NCBI GenBank assembly: GCA_030683995.1
Contig: JAUXPH010000058.1
Span: 1-64,000, forward strand
DNA length: 64,000 nt
Direction of reading: 5' to 3'
Source: Lutibacter sp.
GTDB lineage: Bacteria; Bacteroidota; Bacteroidia; Flavobacteriales; Flavobacteriaceae
Shown here: one piece after another, positions 54,175-61,574 of the stretch
Layout of the letters: the number at the start of each line of letters is the position of its first letter
How positions within the stretch are numbered: the first letter of the stretch is position 1
The notes under the pieces: model-generated
The model's input: only the letters and a program-made list of their open reading frames with translations
The model's database searches: none
What the model was told of the DNA's origin: nothing
Position numbers and translations under genes: made by a program

Positions 54175-54495
54175 TTATTTTTCGAGAATCGTATCATATT
54201 CAATAATATAAATTTCCTCATTTTCTTTCTTCATTTTATATTGTTCCCTTGCAAATTTTTCCAATTCTTCCTTGTCATTGTGCTTGTTTATAAATGCTTT
54301 GTCCGAATCAATTTGCGACTGGTAATATTCTTTTTCACTTTGTAGCTTGTCAATTTCCTTGTCAAATTCGCGATGGTTTACCCACGAATTTTCATCAAAA
54401 AAAACCATCCAAACAAAAAATATGGCAAGAATCATTACGTATCGGTTCGTAATAAATTTTACAACGGGTTTATTTTTTATTTGCTTTAAAGTCAT
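54175..54495 (-). CDS. FtsB/DivIC-family septum formation initiator
   Basis: 106 aa bitopic protein: short cytosolic basic N-terminus, one transmembrane helix (YVMILAIFFVWMVFF, about 19-33), then a periplasmic coiled coil (FDKEIDKLQSEKEYYQSQIDSDKAFINKHNDKEELEKFAREQYKMKKENEEIYII) ending in the conserved EEIYII. Divisome role by family. Four bases after the udk stop, so cotranscribed. Confidence 0.9.
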   Translation of the reverse strand: MTLKQIKNKPVVKFITNRYVMILAIFFVWMVFFDENSWVNHREFDKEIDKLQSEKEYYQSQIDSDKAFINKHNDKEELEKFAREQYKMKKENEEIYIIEYDTILEK

Positions 54496-54498
54496 AAA

Positions 54499-55104
54499 CT
54501 AAAGTTTGTGGCTTATTACGGTTCTAACAATATCAATGGCAACCGTATTGTATCGGTCATTTGGGATAATTATATCGGCATAATTTTTTGTGGGCTCAAT
54601 AAACTGCTGATGCATAGGCTTTAATGTGTTTTGATAACGGTCCAGCACTTCATTAATATTTCGGCCGCGTTCTTCAATATCTCGTTTTACACGACGAATC
54701 AAACGTTCGTCCGTATCAGCGTGCACAAATATTTTGATATCGAACAAATCGCGCAATTCCTTGCTGTTAAAAATAAGGATTCCTTCCACAATAACAACTT
54801 TTCTTGGATGCGTAATTAAAGTGTCGGCGGTACGATTGTGCGTAACAAATGAGTAAACAGGCTGTTTAATAATTTCACCGTTTTTCAATTTCTTCAAATG
54901 ATCCACCAACAAATCAAAATCAATGGCTTTCGGATGGTCAAAATTAATTTTTGTGCGCTCCTCGTAAGACAAGTCAGTAGTAATATTGTAGTAAGAATCT
55001 TGCGAAATTACACATACCTCATCCGTAGGCAATTCGTGTATAATTTGATTCACAACAGTCGTTTTTCCGCTACCTGTCCCTCCGGCTATTCCAATTATTA
55101 GCAT
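54499..55104 (-). CDS. udk: Uridine kinase
   Basis: 201 aa; phosphorylates uridine and cytidine (pyrimidine salvage). P-loop GIAGGTGSGKTT (about 5-16), YYNITTDLSYEERTKINFDHPKAIDFDLL and the conserved DTDERLIRRVKRDIEERGR lid. Standard length; pairs with the FtsB/DivIC gene, an order common in Bacteroidota. Confidence 0.95.
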   Translation of the reverse strand: MLIIGIAGGTGSGKTTVVNQIIHELPTDEVCVISQDSYYNITTDLSYEERTKINFDHPKAIDFDLLVDHLKKLKNGEIIKQPVYSFVTHNRTADTLITHPRKVVIVEGILIFNSKELRDLFDIKIFVHADTDERLIRRVKRDIEERGRNINEVLDRYQNTLKPMHQQFIEPTKNYADIIIPNDRYNTVAIDIVRTVISHKL

Positions 55105-55464
55105 CTAAATCCTTAATTTTAAATTCGTTCAAATTTAATCAATATAAAATAGCAAAAAACAGATTTAAAGAATATTTTAAATGCTGTTTTAAATTTATAA
55201 TATTTTGGGTCTGCCCGCCTTTTCTGTGGACCTGCCCGCCTTTTTGGTGGGCGTTACCCGCCAGTTGGCGGGGCGGGCTTTTCGTTGCAATCTTTTTATC
55301 GGTAAAAACCTCAAAAAAGTATTTCCACTTCACTCCCTAACGCAGGTTGAATTATTAATTAAAAATGCTGTGCCTGCTCGAATAAGGTTAACAAAAGTAG
55401 GAACGAGGACAACAATGTGTTAAAAGTGTGTCGGCACAAAAAGTATAAAAAAAGAAACGTGGAT
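55105..55464. other. Intergenic region with dispersed GC-rich repeat
   Basis: 360 bp. From 55210 to 55290 a GC-rich stretch (CTGCCCGCC twice, then CCCGCCAGTTGGCGGGGCGG) followed by TTTTCGTTGCAATCTTTTT and CAAAAAAGTATTTCCACTTC; the latter pair matches the order of elements at 30826-30925. No ORF supported. Confidence 0.65.
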
Positions 55465-55818
55465 TTAGAATACAAGAACTTTATCGCTGACCACAACCCA
55501 ATTGGTCAATTCAGCCATTGTGCTGATATCTGTTCCCGCAATGAGTTGAACATTTTTTAGCCCACGTGCGTCTGCACAACTTCCGCATATTTGTACTTTT
55601 GCTCCTTTGTTGAGTGAAAGTTTCAACATTCTTTCAATGTTGTAATATCCATTCGGTGTTGTCTGATCAGCAACGGCACAGCTTGCTGCATCTGCCATCA
55701 GAAAAATTCTCACTTCAACCGTTTCGTGGTCTTTATTTAATTGGTTTGCAAGTCGTAAAGCATTGTATGCTTTTTCTGTTCCGTATGGTGCATCGTTAAT
55801 TAAGATTAAAATTTTCAT
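55465..55818 (-). CDS. DsrE-family sulfur-transfer-like protein, cytosolic
   Basis: 117 aa DsrE/DsrF-like fold (KILILINDAPYGTEKAYNALRLANQL; VRIFLMADAASCAVADQ). Cys78 and Cys81 in ICGSCADARG, with Cys47, could carry persulfide. Last gene of the ArsR-SQR operon. Confidence 0.85.
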   Translation of the reverse strand: MKILILINDAPYGTEKAYNALRLANQLNKDHETVEVRIFLMADAASCAVADQTTPNGYYNIERMLKLSLNKGAKVQICGSCADARGLKNVQLIAGTDISTMAELTNWVVVSDKVLVF

Positions 55819-55836
55819 TGTAATTTGTTTTTATGG

Positions 55837-56466
55837 TTAATTTTTAATTGCTTTTATTACAACAAAACTTCCTTCACCGAAGCCCCGTTTAGGTTGTTCT
55901 ATTTCATTTGCATTGGTCTTTGCCAAAGTTTGCCAATAAGAAAAGTTATGAAAGCCTGCTTGTTTTAAATGTTCTGTGATTTCTTGTGTAGAATGAAAGT
56001 GAGCTTCCCTATAAAATTTATTTTTGGATTTTTCCTTTTCATATTTTCTGCCGAGGTCACTGTTTTTATCAATGATAGCAAGTATTATTTCACCTTGTGG
56101 CTTTAAAATACGGCGAACTTCTGAAAATGCTTTTGGTATGTCTGAAAGAAAACAAACCGTTGTTGCCATTAGTGCAAAATCAAATGAGTGTTCGTGAAAC
56201 GGCAGATTTTCTGCAACAGCATTGATTACTGTCATTCCTTTTTTTTCTGCGAGTTTTGACATATTAAAAGATGGTTCAACTCCAATGTTTATTTTGAAAG
56301 GGAAAGAAAATCGTCCTGTTCCGCTTCCAATTTCCACCCCCTTTTTATTCCTCGGAATAGCTTCTTTCAAAGCAAGAATTTCGGATTGATAAATATTTGA
56401 ATGTTTTTCAAACCATCTGTCATATTCCAAAGTGTTTTTGTCAAATATGATAATGTTACTCTCCAT
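55837..56466 (-). CDS. Class I SAM-dependent methyltransferase in sulfide operon
   Basis: 209 aa. Methyltransf_11 fold: KGVEIGSGTGRFSFPF motif I, then PFHEHSFDFALMATTVCFLSDIPKAFSEVRRILKPQG. Lies between two dsrE genes with gaps of 9 and 18 bp, so cotranscribed. A thiol or sulfur-compound methyltransferase role fits the context, but is inferred. Confidence 0.83.
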   Translation of the reverse strand: MESNIIIFDKNTLEYDRWFEKHSNIYQSEILALKEAIPRNKKGVEIGSGTGRFSFPFKINIGVEPSFNMSKLAEKKGMTVINAVAENLPFHEHSFDFALMATTVCFLSDIPKAFSEVRRILKPQGEIILAIIDKNSDLGRKYEKEKSKNKFYREAHFHSTQEITEHLKQAGFHNFSYWQTLAKTNANEIEQPKRGFGEGSFVVIKAIKN

Positions 56467-56475
56467 TGCCGTTAA

Positions 56476-56913
56476 TTAAAATGTAAGGACTATATCGCTG
56501 GACTTGATGATAACATATAGGTCTGCCAATGTTGAAACAGTACAAAGTTTTAAACCTTCTGTGTTTCTGCTTTTCAAACAAGTGCCACAGGCAAATATTT
56601 CGCCTCCATTCTTGGAAAAAGTTTCCATTATTGCTTTCACATCAAAGTTTTTGTTAACTATGGCAGGAGCTTCTACTCCTTTCCCAAGAAGAAAAACGGA
56701 AACAGTATCACCTTGATTTACCGAATAGTTTGCGAGTCTGAAAGCATTCCAAACAGTTTCAGGGTCGTTGGAAGAAATGACAATGCCGATTTTTTGAGGA
56801 TTAAATTTTTGAACAGTTTTTGTGTCGCCAAAATTACTTGTAGTTTGAGCATTTGTCGCTATTGAAGTCAGGCAAAAGACAAACAGCAGAAAGAAAATGT
56901 TTTTTGATTTCAT
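56476..56913 (-). CDS. DsrE-family protein with signal peptide
   Basis: 145 aa. Signal peptide (MKSKNIFFLLFVFCLTSIATNAQ), then DsrE fold. Cys109 and Cys112 in FACGTCLKSRNTEG match the CGSC site of the cytosolic paralog at 55465; Cys124 is extra. The paralog pair places one sulfur carrier in the periplasm and one in the cytosol. Confidence 0.85.
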   Translation of the reverse strand: MKSKNIFFLLFVFCLTSIATNAQTTSNFGDTKTVQKFNPQKIGIVISSNDPETVWNAFRLANYSVNQGDTVSVFLLGKGVEAPAIVNKNFDVKAIMETFSKNGGEIFACGTCLKSRNTEGLKLCTVSTLADLYVIIKSSDIVLTF

Positions 56914-56925
56914 ATTAATTGATTT

Positions 56926-58080
56926 TCAGAAGTATTTAAAGAACCAGTATTTTTCAAACCAAACTTTTGTCAAGTGCCAGAAATAACCAGGTTTTTTCAT
57001 TTTTACAATTGGTAAAGGAGAGCCGTAGAAATTGCCTCCCGCATAACCTGCTTTACCATTGCCCATTTCTAAAAAGCATTGACCTTCACCGTTGAATGTT
57101 TTGAAATCGTTCTTGCCGTATATTTTTTGAGCAATATTATGGGCGACTGTTTCGGCTTGGTAATGTGCAAATACTCCTGCTTTAGGTAATGGCTTTCCCA
57201 TTTCCAATGGAATAAATGTAATGTCGCCAATGGCATAAACATTTGGAAACTGTGTTTCCATTGTATTACGGTTTACTTTAATCCAACCTGGCTTTTCAAC
57301 TAATGCAGTTTCTCTGATTACTGACGGACATTGATGCTTTGGCGTGAACGCCATTAAATCATATTCGGCAGTTTTGTCATTATTAAAGGTCAAAGTTCTT
57401 TCCGTGGCTGATGTGATTTGATATTCAGGAAAATATTTTACTCCTTTCATTTCCACCATTTGTCTTACTGCTCCCGATAGTTCTTTTCCTGCAACTCCCA
57501 TAGGACCGGGTTCAGGAACATAAAGCGAAATTTCTGTTTTATTCGCGATTCCTTTTTTTCTGATAAAACTTTCTACAAGCATTGCCGCTTCATAAGGTGC
57601 AGCAGGACATTTGAAAGGAAGTGCAGAGACTAAAACAGCAATTTTTCCACCTTTGAAATTCTTTAATTGCTCACTAAATTTTGTTGCACCGTCAAGCGTA
57701 TAAAAATCGTTTCCGTAGTTATTGAGGTTATGTTCTGTAATTTGTTCAACTCCAAGAGAAATAACCATATAATCTCCTTTGTATTCTTTTCCTTTTACGG
57801 TAATAGAGATGTTTTCAGGATTTACCTTTTCAATTTCACCTATAACTACTTCAATTCCAGCACGCGATAATTTATTTGTGCTTCTATAAACCTGTTTTGG
57901 CTTTCTTTTTCCAACCATCAGCCAAAGGAGCGATGGTGCAAAAACATTTTTTTCTTCCTTTTCGAAAAGGATGATTTTAACGGGATTTAAACCTCTATCC
58001 TTGCCTACTTTTTTACTTAATTCTTTGGCAGTGATAATTCCTCCTGTCCCTGCTCCTAATATTAATATTGTTTTGTTCAT
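56926..58080 (-). CDS. Sulfide:quinone oxidoreductase-like FAD protein
   Basis: 384 aa of the SQR/NDH-II/FCC flavoprotein group. FAD motif ILGAGTGGIITAKEL (7-20), second GxG-type region, and YAIGDITFIPLEMGKPLPKAGVFAHYQAE. Cysteines 158 (PFKCPAAPYEAA), 251 (HQCPS) and 335 (GEGQCFLEMG) fit the positions of SQR cysteines. The C-terminus (GYFWHLTKVWFEKYWFFKYF) is amphipathic, suitable for membrane binding. Likely oxidises sulfide to sulfane sulfur. Confidence 0.88.
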   Translation of the reverse strand: MNKTILILGAGTGGIITAKELSKKVGKDRGLNPVKIILFEKEEKNVFAPSLLWLMVGKRKPKQVYRSTNKLSRAGIEVVIGEIEKVNPENISITVKGKEYKGDYMVISLGVEQITEHNLNNYGNDFYTLDGATKFSEQLKNFKGGKIAVLVSALPFKCPAAPYEAAMLVESFIRKKGIANKTEISLYVPEPGPMGVAGKELSGAVRQMVEMKGVKYFPEYQITSATERTLTFNNDKTAEYDLMAFTPKHQCPSVIRETALVEKPGWIKVNRNTMETQFPNVYAIGDITFIPLEMGKPLPKAGVFAHYQAETVAHNIAQKIYGKNDFKTFNGEGQCFLEMGNGKAGYAGGNFYGSPLPIVKMKKPGYFWHLTKVWFEKYWFFKYF

Positions 58081-58091
58081 GTTTTTAAAAT

Positions 58092-58412
58092 TTACATTTT
58101 TTCAAGAAGATCCTTTTGTTTTTTAAGGTTGTCCATAAGGACCTCACGCATTAATCGGCACGCTTGTGCGACTTTTTTTGAAGATAGCGAAAAGTAGGTG
58201 AATTGTCCGTCTCGTCTTGATTTTAAAATTCCCTTTTTTGTCATTACTGAAAGATGTTGCGACAGGTTCGATTTCAGTCCGCCTGTTACATCCAAAATAT
58301 CGGTAAAGCAAAGTTCCTTGTCTTGAAGTAAATCTATAACCTCAATACGCAAAGAGTGTCCAAGCGCTCTGCAAACTTCAGCGTGTAATTCAAATATTTT
58401 CTTGTTAGTCAT
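58092..58412 (-). CDS. ArsR-family repressor, probable persulfide sensor type
   Basis: 106 aa winged helix (LRIEVIDLLQDKELCFTDILDVTGGLKSNLSQHLSVMTKKGILKSRRDGQFTYFSL). Cys35 ahead of the recognition helix and Cys85 (KKVAQACRLMRE) in the last helix occupy the positions of the dithiol pair of SqrR/BigR/YgaV sulfide sensors; Cys14 is extra. First gene of the operon with sqr, dsrE, methyltransferase and dsrE. Metal-site motif ELCVCDL is not present. Confidence 0.88.
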   Translation of the reverse strand: MTNKKIFELHAEVCRALGHSLRIEVIDLLQDKELCFTDILDVTGGLKSNLSQHLSVMTKKGILKSRRDGQFTYFSLSSKKVAQACRLMREVLMDNLKKQKDLLEKM

Positions 58413-58425
58413 TGTTTAAATGTTT

Positions 58426-58451
58426 AATAGTTCATAAATATATAAACTATT
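58426..58451 (-). promoter_or_regulatory. Operator-like inverted repeat upstream of arsR-type gene
   Basis: AATAGTTCATA-aata-TATAAACTATT, 11-bp arms with one mismatch, 14 bp upstream of the ATG at 58412. Size and place fit an ArsR-family operator for autorepression. Confidence 0.6.
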
Positions 58452-58540
58452 TATTGAACCACCAAACTTTTCTTGGATCAGTTTAGCGAGGCTGGCTCAG
58501 GATAAACTTCTGGTCCTTTTTTACAGTCAAAAATTGAAAT

Positions 58541-58571
58541 AAAAAAAAGCCTCTTCGTTTCGAAGAGGCTT
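58541..58571 (-). terminator. Terminator after tRNA-Thr
   Basis: Perfect 11-bp stem AAGCCTCTTCG / CGAAGAGGCTT with a 3-base loop followed by a T run (minus strand), right after the tRNA 3' end. Confidence 0.93.
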
Positions 58572-58573
58572 AT

Positions 58574-58650
58574 TGGAGCCGATAGAGGGACTCGAACCCA
58601 CGACCTGCTGATTACAAATCAGCTGCTCTAGCCAGCTGAGCTACATCGGC
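58574..58650 (-). tRNA. tRNA-Thr (anticodon TGT)
   Basis: 77 nt starting GCCGATGTAGCTCAGCTGGC. The D-arm, anticodon loop with TGT between GCTGATT and AATCAGC arms, TTCGAGT T-loop and an acceptor ending CGGC, then T and an encoded CCA are all visible. Acceptor stem GCCGAT pairs with ATCGGC. Reads ACA and likely other ACN codons. Confidence 0.95.
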
Positions 58651-58838
58651 TTTTTGTGTGTGCAAATTAAATTACTTTAAAAGTAATAAGCAACTATTTC
58701 TGCACTTTTTTTTAATTAATTTTTATTTAGGAAATAGCATAATTATACGCAATTTTTTGGGCAATAAAAAATGGCACGGCAATTTTAGCTATTGATAATT
58801 TTTACGCAATCTTTTTAAAGGAGTATCTTTTTATAAAA

Positions 58839-59309
58839 CTATTTATCCAATAATTTCGGAATTTCATCTGTAACCGGAAATTTTTTTTGGTCTTTTTTCT
58901 TCATCACATTTTCAACCACTTTAAAAATTTGCTGTTTTAGCTCTTTATATTTATGGATGTAATTGGTGACTTCTATTTCTAATTGTTTATGGCTTTCCAA
59001 ATAGTTTTTGTTGCCTGAGATGCTTTCGTGTTTAATTAATTCAGCAAGAATTTTATTTTGATTGTTGATGACGTCCAACAAGGTGGTTCCTATATTTTTT
59101 TGAACGGATATCTGTTTAACTGAATCCTCAATTTTTTTGTGTAAACCTGCCACCAAAAGATCAATATAATTGGCGCTGAGCAAATGTTCCAAAAAACGGA
59201 TTTCATCTTTAATTAAATTTATTTCAGAAACCCATATTTTTGAATCGTGGTGCAGTTCATCCACGCTTTTTTCTCTTCCAAACCAATCTTTTTTTAACTT
59301 AGTTTTCAT
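58839..59309 (-). CDS. Helical protein of unknown function (paralog 1)
   Basis: 156 aa, all-helical and hydrophilic, no signal peptide. Heptad-like helices (INLIKDEIRFLEHLLSANYIDLL; LEIEVTNYIHKYKELKQQIFKVVENV). Similar in helix order to the gene at 59496 (EYAFINIELAFIKRLIKAY; YEKLEEEIFMYLQHYKNLKIRIFEYINGL). Its ATG comes from the start-codon repeat (locus F). No family recognised. Confidence 0.7.
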   Translation of the reverse strand: MKTKLKKDWFGREKSVDELHHDSKIWVSEINLIKDEIRFLEHLLSANYIDLLVAGLHKKIEDSVKQISVQKNIGTTLLDVINNQNKILAELIKHESISGNKNYLESHKQLEIEVTNYIHKYKELKQQIFKVVENVMKKKDQKKFPVTDEIPKLLDK

Positions 59310-59397
59310 CTGTTTATTATTTATTTTTTATTGGTACAGATGCAGTTCGCCATTAATCATTTCTGTGTGTATCAAAATTTGTTATGGCTCGTTTCAT
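59307..59397 (-). repeat. Start-codon repeat, locus F (one unit)
   Basis: From ATG at 59397 (ATGAAACGAGCCATAACAAA) to the ATG of the helical gene at 59307-59309. Arms CATCTGT and ACAGATG are intact. Here no gene runs into it from upstream. Confidence 0.85.
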
Positions 59398-59495
59398 CTT
59401 TATTGATTTAGTTATATTATAAAGTTAAGGGCTAAAACCGAAAAATAATTTGATATCCATCAGTTTTTGATTTTTTAGTTTTATACGAAAAATGA

Positions 59496-59909
59496 TTAAT
59501 TGATGAGTCCGTTTATATATTCAAATATTCGAATTTTTAAATTTTTGTAGTGTTGTAAATACATAAAAATTTCTTCTTCCAGTTTTTCGTATTCCACAAT
59601 GTGTAAATGACTAATATCTAGCGCTGTGGAATCTTTATGCTCAATTAATTCATTGTTATAATCATTAATTTTAACAAGAATATTGTTTTTTGCCTGTTCA
59701 AAATTATTAAGTTCTAAAATGAATAACTGAAGGCGTTCATACAAATTTGGAATGGTCGCGGAGAAAGGATAGGCTTTTATGAGCCTTTTAATAAAGGCCA
59801 ATTCAATGTTGATAAAAGCATATTCAGCTGTCCACAAAGAAATATTGTAAAGCAATTCCTCTATGGTTTTATCCTTGGAAAACGATTTGTAAATGATGTT
59901 AGATTCCAT
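59496..59909 (-). CDS. Helical protein of unknown function (paralog 2)
   Basis: 137 aa, all-helical, cytosolic, probable coiled coil. The N-terminal SLWTAEYAFINIELAFIKRLI and C-terminal EEEIFMYLQHYKNLKIRIFEY match the layout of the 58839 protein. Function unknown. Sits about 100 bp ahead of the repeat-bearing paralog. Confidence 0.7.
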   Translation of the reverse strand: MESNIIYKSFSKDKTIEELLYNISLWTAEYAFINIELAFIKRLIKAYPFSATIPNLYERLQLFILELNNFEQAKNNILVKINDYNNELIEHKDSTALDISHLHIVEYEKLEEEIFMYLQHYKNLKIRIFEYINGLIN

Positions 59910-60191
59910 TTCTGATGGTTTTTAGTTCATCACTAAGTAATTCATTATATGTTTCATAAAAAATGATATATATCAAAAGTGAATTAAAAATTGGTCCTTC
60001 TTTCAATAAAAAACAGACAAATATTTATCGTTTTTCCCAATTTTTAGTGAGGATGAATCTATTTCTGAAGGTCAATTTCATATCGTAGAAAAAATCTTTA
60101 TACCTCATAATTGAATTCTCTTAAGATTGAGGAAAATCATTTTTTAAAGTTTCAACAAACCATAGCTTTATAGGATTAAAAATAAATGATT

Positions 60192-60806
60192 ATGAAAAAA
60201 TTACTTATTTTATTGGTTTGTTTCAGTGTTTATACGGGTGTATTTGCACAAACTTTAAGTGATATAGATGAGGTTTATCCTTTTCACGGCGATTTTGCAG
60301 CCATAAAAAAAGCAAATCAGTGGGCTTTTGTCAATAAAGAAGGTAAAAAGATTATCGATTTCAGGTCTGATTTGGTGTTAACCAACAGATTAAATTCTTT
60401 AAACCAAACAATTTCTTATCCTGTTTTTAATGATGGCAGATGCTTGATCAGAAAATTAATGGGAGACACTTATTACTATGGTTTTATCAATGAAAAAGGC
60501 GTAGAAGTCATTAAGCCCCAGTTTTTAAATGCCACAAATTTTTCTAATGGTTATGCCATTGTGGTACTGACTTCAAAGGATTCTATCGGTTTTAATTATG
60601 TGCTAAAAAAAGCTGTCGTTTCCAATATTATGGAAGAATATGTGATCAACACTTCTGGGGAATTGGTGAAATATTTATACAATCCAAGAAAAAATGTACC
60701 GGCCAACTATAAAAATGGAGTGCCTATCATTGAATCGAAGTTTATAGCACCAAATTTGGTTGCGGTAAAAACCAAAAATAAAAAGTGGGAAATACATCAG
60801 TTTTAA
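60192..60806 (+). CDS. WG-repeat-containing secreted protein
   Basis: About 204 aa from the ATG at 60192 (MKKLLILLVCFSV; an ATG two codons upstream is possible). Signal peptide to about residue 20 (VFAQ), then WG-type repeats: NQWAFVNKEGKKIIDF, YYYGFINEKGVEVIKPQF and KNKKWEIHQF at the end. These beta-hairpin repeats are typical of exported Bacteroidota proteins; ligand unknown. Confidence 0.8.
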   Translation: MKKLLILLVCFSVYTGVFAQTLSDIDEVYPFHGDFAAIKKANQWAFVNKEGKKIIDFRSDLVLTNRLNSLNQTISYPVFNDGRCLIRKLMGDTYYYGFINEKGVEVIKPQFLNATNFSNGYAIVVLTSKDSIGFNYVLKKAVVSNIMEEYVINTSGELVKYLYNPRKNVPANYKNGVPIIESKFIAPNLVAVKTKNKKWEIHQF

Positions 60807-60822
60807 CTAAAAAACATAAGTT

Positions 60823-61269
60823 ATGGCACTAAATTTTAATCAATTCGCAAAAGAAGGCAATGCATTTTTGAAGGAATTTGCAAAAAAAATAAATATGCCT
60901 AATGACACCGATAAAGCAGGAAGAATTTTGTCTTCTATCTTACACGGACTTAGAGAAGTGATCACCATTGAGGAATCTTTGCAGTTAATTTCACAGTTCC
61001 CTATGTTTTTAAAAGCGGTTTATGTGAACAAATGGTCTACACGCAGAAAGAAAAAAGTAAAAACAATGACCGATTTTATTGATTTAATTAGAGAAATGAA
61101 CGGCGTAACTGCTTTAAACGATTTTGAATCTGAGGAAGTGGCTGAAAATTATATCAATGCAACATTTATATTGTTGCGCAAATATGTTTCTTTAGATGAA
61201 TTGGAGGATCTTAGAACGGTGCTTCCAAAAGATTTAAAGTCTATTGTTTATCAGAATGCAATGTTTTAA
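60823..61269 (+). CDS. DUF2267 family protein
   Basis: 148 aa, helical, cytosolic. DUF2267 features: AGRILSSILHGLREVITIEESLQLISQFPMFLKAVYVNKW near 30-70 and a C-terminal LDELEDLRTVLPKDLKSI. Function unknown; commonly found beside stress or redox genes. Starts 17 bp after the WG-repeat gene. Confidence 0.82.
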   Translation: MALNFNQFAKEGNAFLKEFAKKINMPNDTDKAGRILSSILHGLREVITIEESLQLISQFPMFLKAVYVNKWSTRRKKKVKTMTDFIDLIREMNGVTALNDFESEEVAENYINATFILLRKYVSLDELEDLRTVLPKDLKSIVYQNAMF

Positions 61270-61289
61270 ACAAAGCTAAAAATGATTTT

Positions 61290-61574
61290 ATGAAACGAGC
61301 ATAACAAATTTTAATACACAGTAGAATGATTAATAGCGACCAGCATCTGTACCAATAAAAAATAAAAAATAAACAGATGAAACGAGCATAACAAATTTTG
61401 ATACACAGTAGAATGATTAATAGCGACCAGCATCTGTACCAATAAAAAATAAAAGATAAACAGATGAAACGAGCATAACAAATTTTGATACACAGTAGAA
61501 TGATTAATAGCGAACCTGCCTGTCCGGCAGGCGGGCTGCAGCTGTACCAATAAAAAATAAATAGTAAACAGATG
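61290..61574 (+). repeat. Start-codon repeat, locus G (three tandem units)
   Basis: Units 61290-61379, 61377-61466 (87-bp spacing) and 61464-61574 (108-bp spacing; carries the GC-rich insert CTGCCTGTCCGGCAGGCGGG). The first two begin ATGAAACGAGCATAA, giving a MKRA-stop mini-ORF at each boundary. The last ATG is that of the hydrolase gene. Confidence 0.92.

Noticed and set aside
61290-61574. Possible small CRISPR array
   Set aside because: The units are contiguous near-identical 87-108 bp blocks with no unique spacers, and no cas genes are in the window.
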